From contig LT649283.1 in NCBI GenBank assembly GCA_900128395.1, positions 1 to 46,172 of the forward strand: a stretch of DNA of 46,172 nt, written 5' to 3'. A program made the translations under genes and the position numbers. Each line of letters opens with the position of its first letter. Positions within the stretch are counted from its first letter, which is position 1. This stretch comes from Stramenopiles sp. TOSAG23-2. Lineage: Eukaryota; Sar. Of the stretch, positions 10,201-20,936 are shown piece after piece. The notes beneath the pieces are model-generated. The model saw only the letters and a list, made by a program, of their open reading frames with translations, made no database searches and was not told where the DNA came from.

Positions 10201-10935
10201 TTAAGAATTATAACGTTGGACAGTTCGGAATGTATTTCCAACAACAACTTGACTATAATACTGACCATTGATTAATATTAATGCTGCAGTTAAAAACGAT
10301 AAGATTGGCATCTTTTTACAACGACTATCATCATCACCATATAATATTCCTAAATAAATAAAACATGATGCAATTGTTAATCCAGGGGAACGTAACCATA
10401 CATTAATACGTGCATTCCAAACTTTTTCATCATATCGTGATAACATTTTCAATTTCACTAATACTAACATGATGTAATCCAATGCACCAGGTAAACCACA
10501 TATGAAAAATGCAACAAAATTTTGCAATGGACCTGTATCAAATGCAATTCCAACTGGCCCAACGATACCAACAAAAACTAAATGGTGAAATACATCCCCA
10601 TCATGCAATTTAAACCTCATAAATGGCAATAAATGATAAATATGTAAACATAATATCATGTATGCTGGTTTCATGGAATAATCAACTCCACGTACACCTT
10701 TTGTAGCGCCAATAGGGTCAACAGCAGTTTTTAACAAATCGTTGATGCAAAAGTAACTGATTAGTAAATTAGCAAATGCATGTATACATTTCCAACGTGC
10801 AATTTTTCCAACTGTAGTTTGATTAATAAACAAATCAAATACAATTAATAATATAAATCCAACAGCAAATTCTTTAATATGTAATTTCATTTCATTTATT
10901 ATTAATATATATATTTCATCAAATGACATCATCAT
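10201..10935 (-). CDS. Multi-pass membrane protein, possibly TLC-like
   Basis: A 244-aa intronless integral membrane protein with about six hydrophobic segments (near residues 22-36, 50-66, 88-104, 121-138, 140-160 and 195-225). It carries LHIYHLLPFMRF and DGDVFHHLVFVG, a spaced set of histidines resembling the H...DxxxHH pattern of TLC (TRAM/LAG1/CLN8) proteins. This is followed by a GLPGALDYIMLVLVK helix and a conserved-looking RSPG. TLC proteins act in ER/plasma-membrane lipid metabolism or sensing, but no function can be assigned here. I considered a TRIC cation channel and rejected it because the KEV...R motif is absent. Three consecutive ATGs start the frame. The membrane-protein call is firm; the TLC call is tentative. 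Confidence 0.7.
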   Translation of the reverse strand: MMMSFDEIYILIINEMKLHIKEFAVGFILLIVFDLFINQTTVGKIARWKCIHAFANLLISYFCINDLLKTAVDPIGATKGVRGVDYSMKPAYMILCLHIYHLLPFMRFKLHDGDVFHHLVFVGIVGPVGIAFDTGPLQNFVAFFICGLPGALDYIMLVLVKLKMLSRYDEKVWNARINVWLRSPGLTIASCFIYLGILYGDDDSRCKKMPILSFLTAALILINGQYYSQVVVGNTFRTVQRYNS

Positions 10936-11276
10936 TGCATTTATTTATGTATTTATTTATATATTATCACCATAAATTATATAATATATTTTTTTGTACA
11001 CTTGTATTGTTGTTGTTGTATATCAAATGATCTTATCTCTCTCTAATAATGATCGTATTCATTTTTCTTCTCTATACATTATTATTATTTATACAATCAT
11101 CGCGTGCTATATATAGTCCCTCTTCATCAATACCTGTAACACACACATATATGGGTGATGAGTGTGATGGGTATATAGAAGAAAAACAAATATATATTTA
11201 ACAGAGAGAAAAAAAAAATAGATCACCAAAGAATATAATAATAATTATAATATCTAATTATAATATAATACAAAAT
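10936..11276. promoter_or_regulatory. Divergent promoter region
   Basis: This 341-bp AT-rich spacer lies between the divergent TLC-like and GST-like starts. It includes a (CT)/(TC)-rich patch near 11036-11044 and an A8 run just before 11220. No binding site is identified; the regulatory role rests on orientation. Confidence 0.4.
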
Positions 11277-11960
11277 ATGTCACATGGAACATTGATATAT
11301 GCAAACAATTCATCTGCATCTGTACGTACATTATTGGCAAGGAATTTATTATTAATTACGGATGAACAAGTGGAATTACAACATGTTGGACCGAATAATC
11401 TTCAATTAAACCCAGAAGGACGATATCCATTTATGAGTGTCACTGGAAAAGGTTTATTAACACAAAGTGGTGCTATTTGTGATTATTTGGAAGATATATC
11501 ATCATCGAATGTAACATTAATACCAAATTCGACATGGGAACAAATACGTATGAAACAAATAGTAAATATTATTCAATGTGATATACATCCATTACAAAAT
11601 TTACCAATAATTAAATTAGCTATTAATATGGGAATGAAAGAACATTCAGACAAACCAATCTTTCAACATCCTTTTCGTTTAAAAGTATTACGACGTGGCT
11701 TTGCTGGCTTAGAAGCGCATTTAAAAGAATACAATAGTACTGGTAAGTTTTGTGTAGGTAATGAAATTACACAAGCAGAATGTTATTTAGTACCACAAGT
11801 AAGAAATGGGATTGGTGCAGGTATTGATTTTGAATTGGAATTCCCATTGGTAAATCAAATTTGGATCAATTGTTTACAAAATGAAATTATATCAAAGACA
11901 TTAGAATTTGTCGGTGGTGCGGTTAATCGATATAAAAATATTGATTTATCCAAATTGTAA
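11277..11960 (+). CDS. Zeta-class GST / maleylacetoacetate isomerase-like protein, altered active site
   Basis: A 227-aa protein with a GST fold. Zeta-class GSTs (maleylacetoacetate isomerase) catalyse glutathione-dependent isomerisation in tyrosine breakdown. Hallmarks are LNPEGRYPFMSV and LTQSGAICDYLED (glutathione-binding N-terminal domain, residues about 48-75), CDIHPLQNLPI (near 99-109), a GFAGLEAHL helix, and LVPQVRNG near the C terminus. The zeta SSCSWRVR catalytic segment reads SSASVRT at residues 12-18, so the Cys and the Trp are replaced while the Ser residues remain. This suggests changed chemistry or loss of isomerase activity. Spacing and length fit the family (about 215-230 aa). 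There is no intron; stop TAA. Convergent with the sugar-transporter gene 157 bp downstream. Confidence 0.82.
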   Translation: MSHGTLIYANNSSASVRTLLARNLLLITDEQVELQHVGPNNLQLNPEGRYPFMSVTGKGLLTQSGAICDYLEDISSSNVTLIPNSTWEQIRMKQIVNIIQCDIHPLQNLPIIKLAINMGMKEHSDKPIFQHPFRLKVLRRGFAGLEAHLKEYNSTGKFCVGNEITQAECYLVPQVRNGIGAGIDFELEFPLVNQIWINCLQNEIISKTLEFVGGAVNRYKNIDLSKL

Positions 11961-12117
11961 TATTACATGGACATATGTGTGTTGATAGTATTTATATGTG
12001 TCATATTATTTCTGTTTTGTGTAACTGCTTCTCTCATCTCTTTCTCTGTGTACACCATATACTACACTTTTTCATTCTCCCCACCTCGCTTCGCATGTAC
12101 ATTATGTCCGACATATA

Positions 12118-13158
12118 TTAATCATCTTTCTTATTCTTCAAATCCTTTTTCTGTTTATTTACACTTGCATTATAAATATATAAACTAATAAAAACCAATG
12201 GCATTGCTACATATACATCATTTGTAATTGGTTTGTTAAAATAAAAATATTTACTAACAGCTGTCATGATAATACCACAAACAACACAAAATATTTTACG
12301 TACAGAACCAGCATGTTTCGTAACTTGACCAACAAATATACCACCACATGCATTTGTTAACAATGGTATCATTACATATGAAGTCATACCATTTAAATTA
12401 ACAATGGATGAAGTGAATATAAATATAAAAGATGTTGTCGATGTTGTTGTTGTCAATGGCGATGAGGTATTCAACATGATTAAATTAGTAACAAATAATA
12501 TCATTGCACTAATAAAACTCAATTCTGCGGAAAATAAATATGAATTACGTTTTGTTTGACCAGACATAATCATTTGACTATATGCAGATGCAAATCCACT
12601 ACACATACATGCTAATAAACATGGAATAATACCATACAAAAAATCATTCTCCACATTATTAACATTGTTATTATCATTTTTTGGTATACTTAATAAAACA
12701 CCAGTAATCATTAACATAAGCAATGCAATGCATTGACCAAACGTTTGTTTTTTACCTAATAATACATAGACCATGATCGCAGTAAATACAACTTTGGTTT
12801 GATTTAATAAATTAAAAATGATTGGATCCATATTTTGATATGCCATTTGTATACAAACATTTTGAAATGCATAAATAGCTGCTGGTACACCTGCACATTT
12901 CAATGCATCAATATATGACCATTGTTGTATTGCTGCTTTTCCACTTGATCCACCATCTACAAATAGTAAGATGATGGCAAAAATACATTTGATTATTTCG
13001 CATAATAGCACTAACGTTGGCTTGTGTGCATTTTTATCAATACATGTTTGTGTAAATAATGGTTGTAACCCAAATTGTAATGCTAAACATAACATGAAGA
13101 AATAACCACGTAGAATATTTGTTTGTTCATGTTGTTGTAATTTATTTTTCTTATTCAT
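12118..13158 (-). CDS. Nucleotide-sugar transporter (SLC35A-like)
   Basis: A 346-aa Golgi/ER antiporter of the nucleotide-sugar transporter family (UDP-galactose/UDP-GlcNAc/CMP-sialic acid type), which exchanges a nucleotide sugar for the nucleoside monophosphate. About ten hydrophobic helices are visible. Family signatures are PAAIYAFQNVCIQMAYQNMD followed by LLNQTKVVFTAIMVYVLLGKK, and the half-way segment GIIPCLLACMCSGFASAYSQ. A Lys-rich C-terminal tail (KKDLKNKKDD) is present; lysine tails can act in ER/Golgi retrieval, but that is inference. A Thr/Ser-rich insert lies in the loop near residue 230. The substrate cannot be read from sequence. No intron. Confidence 0.9.
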   Translation of the reverse strand: MNKKNKLQQHEQTNILRGYFFMLCLALQFGLQPLFTQTCIDKNAHKPTLVLLCEIIKCIFAIILLFVDGGSSGKAAIQQWSYIDALKCAGVPAAIYAFQNVCIQMAYQNMDPIIFNLLNQTKVVFTAIMVYVLLGKKQTFGQCIALLMLMITGVLLSIPKNDNNNVNNVENDFLYGIIPCLLACMCSGFASAYSQMIMSGQTKRNSYLFSAELSFISAMILFVTNLIMLNTSSPLTTTTSTTSFIFIFTSSIVNLNGMTSYVMIPLLTNACGGIFVGQVTKHAGSVRKIFCVVCGIIMTAVSKYFYFNKPITNDVYVAMPLVFISLYIYNASVNKQKKDLKNKKDD

Positions 13159-13572
13159 CTTTTTTTTTATTTGTATGTGTGTCTGTGTGTATGTATTGAT
13201 ATAGATATATGAATCTTATAATATTACTTTTTTTTAATATTTTGTATTCGTTCCAAGTGTTCCTGTTGTAATAATATATTTACTGTTTTTTATTATCTTT
13301 TCTTTCTATACTCCTCCCTCTTCGTATATATATGTCTTTGATGAATGATTGGCAACAAAATGACATAACAACATCAATTGAATTGAAAATTGAATTGTGA
13401 ATTGAATGATGATACAAGAACAATATATATATATATATATATATATTCAACAAAGTGAAATTGTATAGATATAGATATATTTACAGAAAGTAGTTTATAT
13501 CTACTTTATATACGAACAAAAAAAAGAATATCGTGTTTGAATATATACATATATATATATTACAAAAAGATA
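13159..13572. promoter_or_regulatory. Divergent promoter region with TA repeat
   Basis: This 414-bp spacer lies between the divergent transporter and J-protein genes. It holds a TA-repeat at about 13423-13445 and a second just before the J-protein ATG (about 13548-13561). No further element is recognised. Confidence 0.45.
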
Positions 13573-14703
13573 ATGGCATCCTCATCAACAACAACTAATA
13601 ATAATAATAATGAAGAAGAAGAAGAAGAACATGCATTATATAAATTATTAAATATATTACCAAATGCAACAGAAAAAGAAATTAAAAAAGCATATCATAC
13701 GAAAGCACGGCATGTGCATCCAGATCGATGTGGTGGCACCGTGGAAGCAAAGAAAAACTTTCAAATATTACAAAAAGCATATGAAATATTATCCGATCCA
13801 GAAAAAAGAAAATTATACGATCGTACTGGATGTACGGATACGGATAATAATCAATTTTGGGAAGCATATAAACATTATCGTCAAGCATTTCCTGAAATTA
13901 CAAAGGAGGATATATTCGCATTTGAAAAAGAATATCGACATTCAAATGAAGAAAAACAAGCAATTGTTGACTTTTATGTTAAACATAAAGGTAATGTTTC
14001 AAATATACTGGGTTTTATCTTATGTAGTCGTGATGAAGACATTCCACGTTTTATTCAAATCATTGATGAAGCAATTGAAAAGAAAGAAATTCAATTGAAA
14101 ACTATTTATCAAAAAAGTAAAATGAATATTTTAACAAGTCAGGAATTGGATCAAATGGAAATGGAAAATGGTGAAGATATTGGTAAAGAAGAAGAAGAAG
14201 AAGAGAAGGAAGAAGAAGAAGCTGGAGTCGATGATGATGATGATTGGATTGTATATGGTGAAGAAGATGAAGATACAAACATGTTGTCATCATCATCATC
14301 TTCAACAAAGGATGGTAGTAGTAGTAGTAGTAGTAATACTAGTAGACATAATAATAAAAAAAAAGAAAATTCAAAACAAAAAGGTAATAATAGTAATAAA
14401 AATAAAAATAATACAAAAAAGAAAATAAAAAAGAAAAAGAAAAAACAAGACAATGATGATGATGCATTTGCTGCATTACGTGCACAAATTCATAATAACA
14501 AAAAAAAACGTGAACAACCACCACCTATTGATGATACTGATCCAATGGCAGCATTACGTGCACAAATTTTTAGTCGTGGGCAAGAACGTCATACATCAAT
14601 GATTGATATGTTAAGTGCAAAATATGGTAATGGAAGTGGAAGTAAAAAGAAACGGAAAGGATCATCAAGTAGTAGTAAGAAGAAACAAAAGAAGAGAAAG
14701 TAA
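13573..14703 (+). CDS. DNAJC9-like J-domain histone co-chaperone
   Basis: A 376-aa J protein resembling DNAJC9, which recruits Hsp70 to histone H3-H4. The J domain spans residues about 20-85 with the essential HPD at 49-51. After it come WEAYKHYRQAFPEITKEDI and FILCSRDEDIPRFIQII, matching the DNAJC9-specific region. Residues about 195-295 are acidic, Ser-rich then Lys-rich (probable nuclear signal). The C-terminal segment DPMAALRAQIFSRGQERH...MIDMLSAKYG resembles the end of human DNAJC9; part of it, AALRAQI, also occurs 27 residues earlier. I start at 13573 because the upstream in-frame ATG (13537) would add only TA-repeat-encoded IYIYIYY residues. No intron. The CHZ-motif gene follows on the same strand. 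Confidence 0.88.
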   Translation: MASSSTTTNNNNNEEEEEEHALYKLLNILPNATEKEIKKAYHTKARHVHPDRCGGTVEAKKNFQILQKAYEILSDPEKRKLYDRTGCTDTDNNQFWEAYKHYRQAFPEITKEDIFAFEKEYRHSNEEKQAIVDFYVKHKGNVSNILGFILCSRDEDIPRFIQIIDEAIEKKEIQLKTIYQKSKMNILTSQELDQMEMENGEDIGKEEEEEEKEEEEAGVDDDDDWIVYGEEDEDTNMLSSSSSSTKDGSSSSSSNTSRHNNKKKENSKQKGNNSNKNKNNTKKKIKKKKKKQDNDDDAFAALRAQIHNNKKKREQPPPIDDTDPMAALRAQIFSRGQERHTSMIDMLSAKYGNGSGSKKKRKGSSSSSKKKQKKRK

Positions 14704-15509
14704 ACAAAATAAAGAAAGGGACAATGAATATTATATATCACCACACACAGTATAGGATCATCATAGTTAATCTCTCTGTATATATTATTTCTGTTGACGG
14801 GGGGAGGGGGGCAGGGCAGGGAGAGAGATAGTCTATAGGGCCATTAGTTTGACATCCATCATCCCTCCATCATCATAGTATAATATACAGTATATAAAGC
14901 TGAGTTAACTGTTGACGGTGGGGGGGGGGGCAGGTAGAGAGATAGTCTCTAGAGAGTCATCCATCCATCCACCATCATATTAGTAATATATATATATATA
15001 TATAACCAATATATATATATATATATAAAGCTGAGTTATTAAAAAGTTGTTTTATTAAACAAAGAACTATGTAAATGCAAATGAATATAGTTCTAATATT
15101 GTATAGAGTATAAAATTATATAAATTATAAGTGTGGATGAATTTAAATTAGCTATAAGAATACCACCAAGGATACGTAGGATATATATAGGTATTATTTC
15201 ATGTATTAGTATATGCCAAAGTATAAATTATTGGCGATGATTTATTTATTTATTTATTTTTCGAGAAGGTTGTTGTTTTGCAGCTGCCGCCGCCAACAGC
15301 ACAACAAGCTGGTATTATTATAAGGTGTAAAGGCAAGATTGAAAAAAATTGAATAAATGATAAATGATATATATATATATTATATTACTAATATTATAAT
15401 ATAGATGGTAGAAGATTGATGATGTAGTAATTAGAAGTGAACAATAATAATAACAATAATAATAATAATATATATATACACACATATATAAACCATTCAA
15501 TTATATTTA
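14704..15509. other. Intergenic region with G-rich direct duplication
   Basis: This 806-bp spacer separates two same-strand histone-chaperone candidates. Its left part holds the imperfect head-to-tail duplication at 14791-15038, described separately. The remainder is AT-rich with TA repeats, a TTTA run (15239-15260) and a GCTGCCGCCGCC patch near 15281. No gene is supported. Confidence 0.5.
14791..15038. repeat. Imperfect direct duplication with G-runs
   Basis: Two adjacent units, 14791-14908 and 14909-15038, each begin CTGTTGACGG, run into a G-rich tract and a caggg/caggt block, and then read GAGAGATAGTCT. Each passes through CATCCATC-type repeats and TA-repeat, and ends TATATAAAGCTGAGTTA. 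Unit lengths differ (118 and 130 bp) mainly in the G-runs and the TA tract. Confidence 0.75.
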
Positions 15510-15751
15510 TTGATGATGGATGATGATCGACGCAATGCATTGGAACAATTAAGTAAAAAACGTAAAGCACAACAAGCTGCATTACAAGATGATGATGAGA
15601 ATAATAACGAGAAGAAAAGAAAAAGTGGTGGAGAGAAAAAGAAGAAAAAGAAGAAAAAGAAAAAACGTATACAAATATTAGATGATTCAGACGATTCAGA
15701 TGATGAAGAAGATTTATTTGGTAATAGCAATCAAAAGAAAAGCTCCACTAA

Positions 15752-15784
<33 letters not shown>

Positions 15785-16082
15785 CAAAATAAAAGTTAAA
15801 CCATCATCTAGTAGTAGCAATTCTTCAAACAATAAAAAGAAAATGAAAAAAGCAAAGAAAGCAAAAAAAGAAAAGAAAGCAAAGAAAACAAAGAAAAAGC
15901 CAAAGAAAAAAAGAAACGACGATGATGATTATAGCGATGAAGAGGATGTTAGCGATTTCTTAGACAAAGAAGAATTGGATGGTATTGATACATCTTTAAT
16001 CATTAGAGGTGGTCGTTCAAGACGAAATCGTACAAAAGTGAATTATGCAGAAATCGATGGTGATGAGGAAGAAGAATATTAA
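15510..16082 (+). CDS. CHZ-motif protein, putative H2A.Z-H2B chaperone
   Basis: A 190-aa very low-complexity basic/acidic protein, probably nuclear. It has Lys runs, a Ser run (S12), acidic blocks (DDSDDSDDEEDLF; DDDDYSDEEDVSDF) and KKAKKAKKE-type repeats. Only the C terminus is informative: IDTSLIIRGGRSRRNRTKVN at residues 159-178. This matches the CHZ motif of yeast Chz1 and HIRIP3 (roughly IDxSNIIxxGRRTRGKxIDY), which binds the H2A.Z-H2B dimer. Substitution of Asn by Leu and RRTRG by RSRRN weakens the match, so the assignment is moderate. The frame starts MMMDDD (three consecutive ATGs). No intron is seen. It sits downstream of the DNAJC9-like gene on the same strand. Confidence 0.7.
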
Positions 16083-16559
16083 AAAAAATAATAATAATAA
16101 TGATTTACGATTATGATTTGATATCGAAGGAAGGGAAAGAGAATCAGAGAATCAAGGGAAATTTCCAATGTAATAAGGGAATATAAAGGGTGAGAGAGCC
16201 ATAGTCGTTTGTTAGTTATAATATTTGAGAAAGAGTAGTAAAAAAAAAATAAAAAACGTGTCGTCTTTAAAAAACCAACTATCCTCTCCTTATGCACATA
16301 ATATATATCATATATATGGGTATACAACACACTAGTGTGAGATCAGATTATTTCAATTATTGTACACAGATGTATCTTTTTGAAAGAGTACCTAAGTATG
16401 ATGAGTAAATTAAAATAAAATTTAAATTATGCGTTTTTAACTAAATTATACGAGATCTTTCGTACGACACATCAATCTAGAGCTCCCTTCTCATATTATA
16501 TTAAATACACCACACCCCACTACTCTTTTCTCACCACTTCTACCTCGCATCACCTCCCT
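16083..16559. other. Convergent intergenic region
   Basis: The 477 bp between the convergent CHZ-motif gene and the oxidoreductase fusion gene are AT-rich. They end in a CT/CAC-rich patch near 16500-16557. I see no gene, hairpin or repeat of note. Confidence 0.45.
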
Positions 16560-19500
16560 TCAATTCATTACACATTTATTTGGTATCAATGCACCAATTG
16601 GATTCCCATCCCAAAATCCACCATTTTGAAAACAACGATCGTTAATTGGACCATATCCACTTTCTTTTCCAAACCAATTTTTCCATCTAGCATGTGATGT
16701 TCGTGCATCACCACTTGGATCTTTTATGAAATCTTTATACATACCACAACTATTCATATACAAAGTACCATTTAAAATATACCATTGCGTTGTATTTATA
16801 CATGTAAATGCATATCGTCCATCTGCTAAAAATTCAGGTGTCAAATCGTTTCTAGAACTTATTCCATGCGTACAATGGCCACCAAATGCTGGAATATATT
16901 TCCATGGATTTTTTTCAAATAAAATAGCATTTTCATTCGTGGAAAACCAAAATTCATATGGTTCTGGATGATATTGCAATAATGTCGAAGATAAAATTGT
17001 ACTTGAATTGATATAACGACGATATAATGCTGTACCTTTCACATCTTTCTCTTCTCCTTGTTTTAATGAAAAATATGCTACTACATCTACACCATTAATT
17101 GCTATCAATCGTGGACCTAATTTAGATGTACTACCTAATAAAACAGATAAACCTTTTGACGTAGGCAAGCCTGTTTATATATATATATATATATATGCGG
17201 TGTATGTATTTATGGTGAATTAATATTTTTGTATTATTAGTTGTTAGTACATATGTTTTATTATATGGTAATGATGATAGAGGATAATATAATATTGTTT
17301 TTTTTTTTTTTAGTGACAGCAGATGCAAATGTGTATATATATCATATTATGATATATATATATTTACGTACGTGTTAATGATGGTATTGGGGAACCAAAT
17401 TGTTTTGCAAATTGTTGTTGTATTGTAGCACATTCTTTACTACCACTTGGTGTTCCACAAACATTTTGCCATAAATCATATGTATCCCATTCAACAAGTG
17501 TATACATCTCGCATTTACTTGTTGTTGTTGCGGTAATATCATCATCATCTATTTCTTCTTGATGCATTGATAATATTTTACGTTTAAAACCTGGCTTTTT
17601 AGATAAAAATGGTGTCCACGTTGAATTATCAGCAATTATAAATTCATTTACACGCTGACAATCAATTATAAAACGATTAAATTCAATAGCTTCTTTTTTT
17701 ATTGCAACTGGTTTCACACCACCAAATGGTTGCAATGTATCATATAATACTTTTAATCCATTTTTATTATTCATTGGATATGGCATTACCGGTATGGATT
17801 CACCATATAATTTCGTCATCGCATTATCAGTATCAATTAATACTTGACTTGGTACACTTTTCCATAAATCATATGATTCCCATATTACATAATTCCAAAT
17901 GGTACATGTAGTAGTAGTAGTAGTAGTATCATCGTTACTATTCTCGACACTATTTGCTTTTGAAACATTCATAGTGGTTGGGTCAACAGTTACAATTTTT
18001 TCAACAAATCCAGGTTGTTTTTCCAATACTTTTGTCCATGTTTCATTATCTGCCCATAAAAATTTATTCAAATTATTACATGGTATTTGTATATTTAATA
18101 ATTCAATCGTAGTTGTTACTGGTGATGTAAATGGTGGAAGTGGTGGTGGTGGCATTATGGATGTGGATGATAGGATTCTTTTAGTATCAATAGTATTATC
18201 GATGGAAGAACGTTTGTCTTCGTTATTAATACTATCACCACTATCATCTATTACTTTACGGTCATAATTACCGTTCTTGTTCTTCTTCTTCTTATTATTA
18301 TTACTAACACGATCATCATCAACAAGATCAATTAATTGGTTGACTAATTTCAAATTATAATGCATACTATCTTCAACTGTTTCATATGATGCACATCCAC
18401 CAACATATAATGTACAATTACAAATACCATCACCCATTTGCAAATCATCTAAGTCCCATACTTTTCCATCCATAACATCTTGGTTATTATAATGAAAATA
18501 ATATGTATCTACATAAAATTGTCCTAACGTTTTTGTAATTTTTTTATTATGTGCTTTTGCCCATTTTTGTTGTTCCTCCCAATGCACGGAACGATTGCAT
18601 TGTGGATATGGATAATATGAAAATGATTGAATACCACCAACTTTATGTGATTTTCCAGTTTCAGCATATCCAATATCACGTCTTACGATTACACTACCTT
18701 TTTTTTGAAAATTACTTGGCCAAAATTCCAATGCTTGAAATTCATTTGGAATATCTTCAAATTCAACTAATGATACTAAAAATTGCATTGCTTGTTTATT
18801 ATAAAATAATGAATGTTCCCCAACACTTACTTGATCTAATATTGGCTTGATTTTCCTATCATTTGATCCACGTACATAATTTGTAATCGGTCCACTTAAA
18901 ATAATAAAATCACATGTTTCATCTGGATAGGTTGATGGATTTTCAAATTGTAATGTGATTGATGGTTCCATTCCATTGCTACTCCCATCATTGGCGAATA
19001 GTGTCGATGATGAGGAAGAGCTACTAGGTCGTCGTATGATGTTTTTCACCTTATAACCATATTTCACATTTAATTGAACTTCTTCTGCCATATTATTAAT
19101 TATACCACCATATCCATCTTTTAACATTGCTAATGGGTATTCCTTATTTCCAAAACCACCACCTTGCATAGATATTGGATTACACCATTTTAACATATAA
19201 TATGCTGACATTTCTTTTAATAAACCCATTCCTTGTAATACAAAGAATTGATACATTAATGGATATAACAATTCAATATCATTACGTTTTAAAAAATCAA
19301 TTGCTGTACCATTTAACATATTTAATTGCGTTATTGTTTTTGGACGTGGTGGAAATCTACCTTTGTAATTACCAAATATTTTCTTAGAAATTGCATAATA
19401 TTTATTTAATGCATCACTAACTAATTTACCATTTATATTTGGATCGTTTGTACCAGTATATTTTTTTAACCAATTGTTATAATATGTTGCTGGTAATTCT

Positions 19501-20135
19501 GGGATGTCTCGTTGTTGTTGTGTTGGTATTTCTTTTTCTCCTTCTGATGATTTTTTCTGCTTCGTCGTCTGTTTCACATTATTATTATTATTACCTAATA
19601 AAGATGATACTATTTCTTGTGGTATATCTGTTGTATTATGAAAATGCATCATATGTTTTACGGATAATGGTACACCAGATTCATTATAACGTTTTAAAAA
19701 TTCACGTACTTCAATATAATCTGGTGATAAAAATGCCGCACCAAGTTCACGTGTAATGTTCGTCTGTAAATCTTTTGGTCTTGTCCATATAAAACCACCT
19801 AATCTTTTTTTTTGTTCATATAATATTGTATTTTCAAATCCACGTCGTTTTAATAACCAACCCATATGTACACCAGAGGAACCACCACCAATAATACACA
19901 TTTTTTCTGGTCGTATACCACCAGTACATGTCCGTAATGTTGTGTGATTCCACATACCTGGATAGAAATATTTCGATGAATCTAATTGACATTTTAAACT
20001 AGATGGCGGTGGTGATAATTTTTTCGCATGTATTATTATTATTACATGGTTGTTGTTGGTGATGATTGATAATATTAATAATACTAATAATGATATTATT
20101 TTTTGGTGATGTTGGTGGTGGTATGATACCATCAT
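16560..20135 (-). CDS. Secretory fusion: flavin-type oxidoreductase, two ABM-like domains, YHS domain
   Basis: A 1124-aa protein from two exons, 20135-17372 and 17170-16560. The 201-nt intron (17371-17171) has a GTACGT donor and an AAACAG acceptor; the phase-1 junction yields SLTRLPTSKG. Residues 11-36 are a signal peptide or anchor. An amine-oxidase-like Rossmann domain begins CIIGGGSSGVHMGWLL (GGGSSG at 83-88) with the FAD-ribose Glu at 107, then KRLGGFIWTRP. Two repeated domains follow, near 684-790 and 822-920, each with (A)DN.TWT..L.K.PGF and W.(S/T)YDLW; they resemble TIGR03792/ABM-like dimeric barrels. Exon 2 contains a YHS-type domain: AINGVDVVAYF, WFSTNENAILFEKNPWKYIP and AFGGHC. Such a chain suggests a secreted or lumenal redox enzyme with metal binding; the substrate is unknown. 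Confidence 0.82.
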
Positions 20136-20936
20136 GGTTGGAATTATCGGTACTGTTGTTGGTGTATTTTTTTAATGACTTTTTTAATAAGAGTTATAGA
20201 GAAGTTGTTCTTGGATATGATGGTTGTATGTGTATGTATGTATGTATGTATCTCTGTATATATGATGAAGAAGGCTTTTTGTTTATATTTATATTGAGTG
20301 TATTTGTGTGATGTATGTTAAAACATTATGATGACAATATGTTCTTCGAGCAACACATAATACTAAAGTAAAAATTATCATCATATTTTTTCGATATGTA
20401 ATTTTCTTTTTTTCAATTTATATTATTTTACTTCGTTTTATACATATAATATCTTTTTAATAGCTAAATAAAAGTATAAATTAATATTAAATAGCTTTTA
20501 TAATTAATTAAAATAAATCTTTTATTGAATATTTGTATAATATTTGACCCTATTGATAATGTAAATGAGCTTATTAATAATCATAATATATAAAAATGCT
20601 ATTTTAAAATATATATATATTAAAAGCAATTTAATAATAAATAAGCATTATAAAGCTTATAAACATTTAAATTTAGAATAGTTATAAATATAATGAAAAA
20701 GAAAACACAAAATATATTTTTTGGTTTTTTCGTAATAATACGAACGAAAACTTTTTTACACAACATACAAGACCTGTGGCATAATAAATACTGTAATATA
20801 TATATTATATATTCATCTCTACCTCTTTGAATTATTTAAATTCATACTATATAAAACATGATCAGCGTATTCCTACTATCTCAATCTCCATCATCGTTTG
20901 ATTATAAAGAAAACGGTAGTGTAGTATAAAATAATA
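20136..20936. promoter_or_regulatory. Divergent promoter region
   Basis: This 801-bp AT-rich spacer separates the divergent oxidoreductase fusion and carrier genes. It has a GTAT tandem repeat near 20233-20251 and many poly-A/T patches. Frames here are not supported as genes. Confidence 0.45.

Noticed and set aside
10201-10935. Assignment as a TRIC-type cation channel.
   Set aside because: The KEV...R motif of TRIC is missing; the H...DxxxHH pattern fits TLC better.
13537-13572. Start of the DNAJC9-like protein at the earlier ATG.
   Set aside because: The extension is encoded by a TA repeat (IYIYIYY) and would add an implausible N terminus to a nuclear protein.
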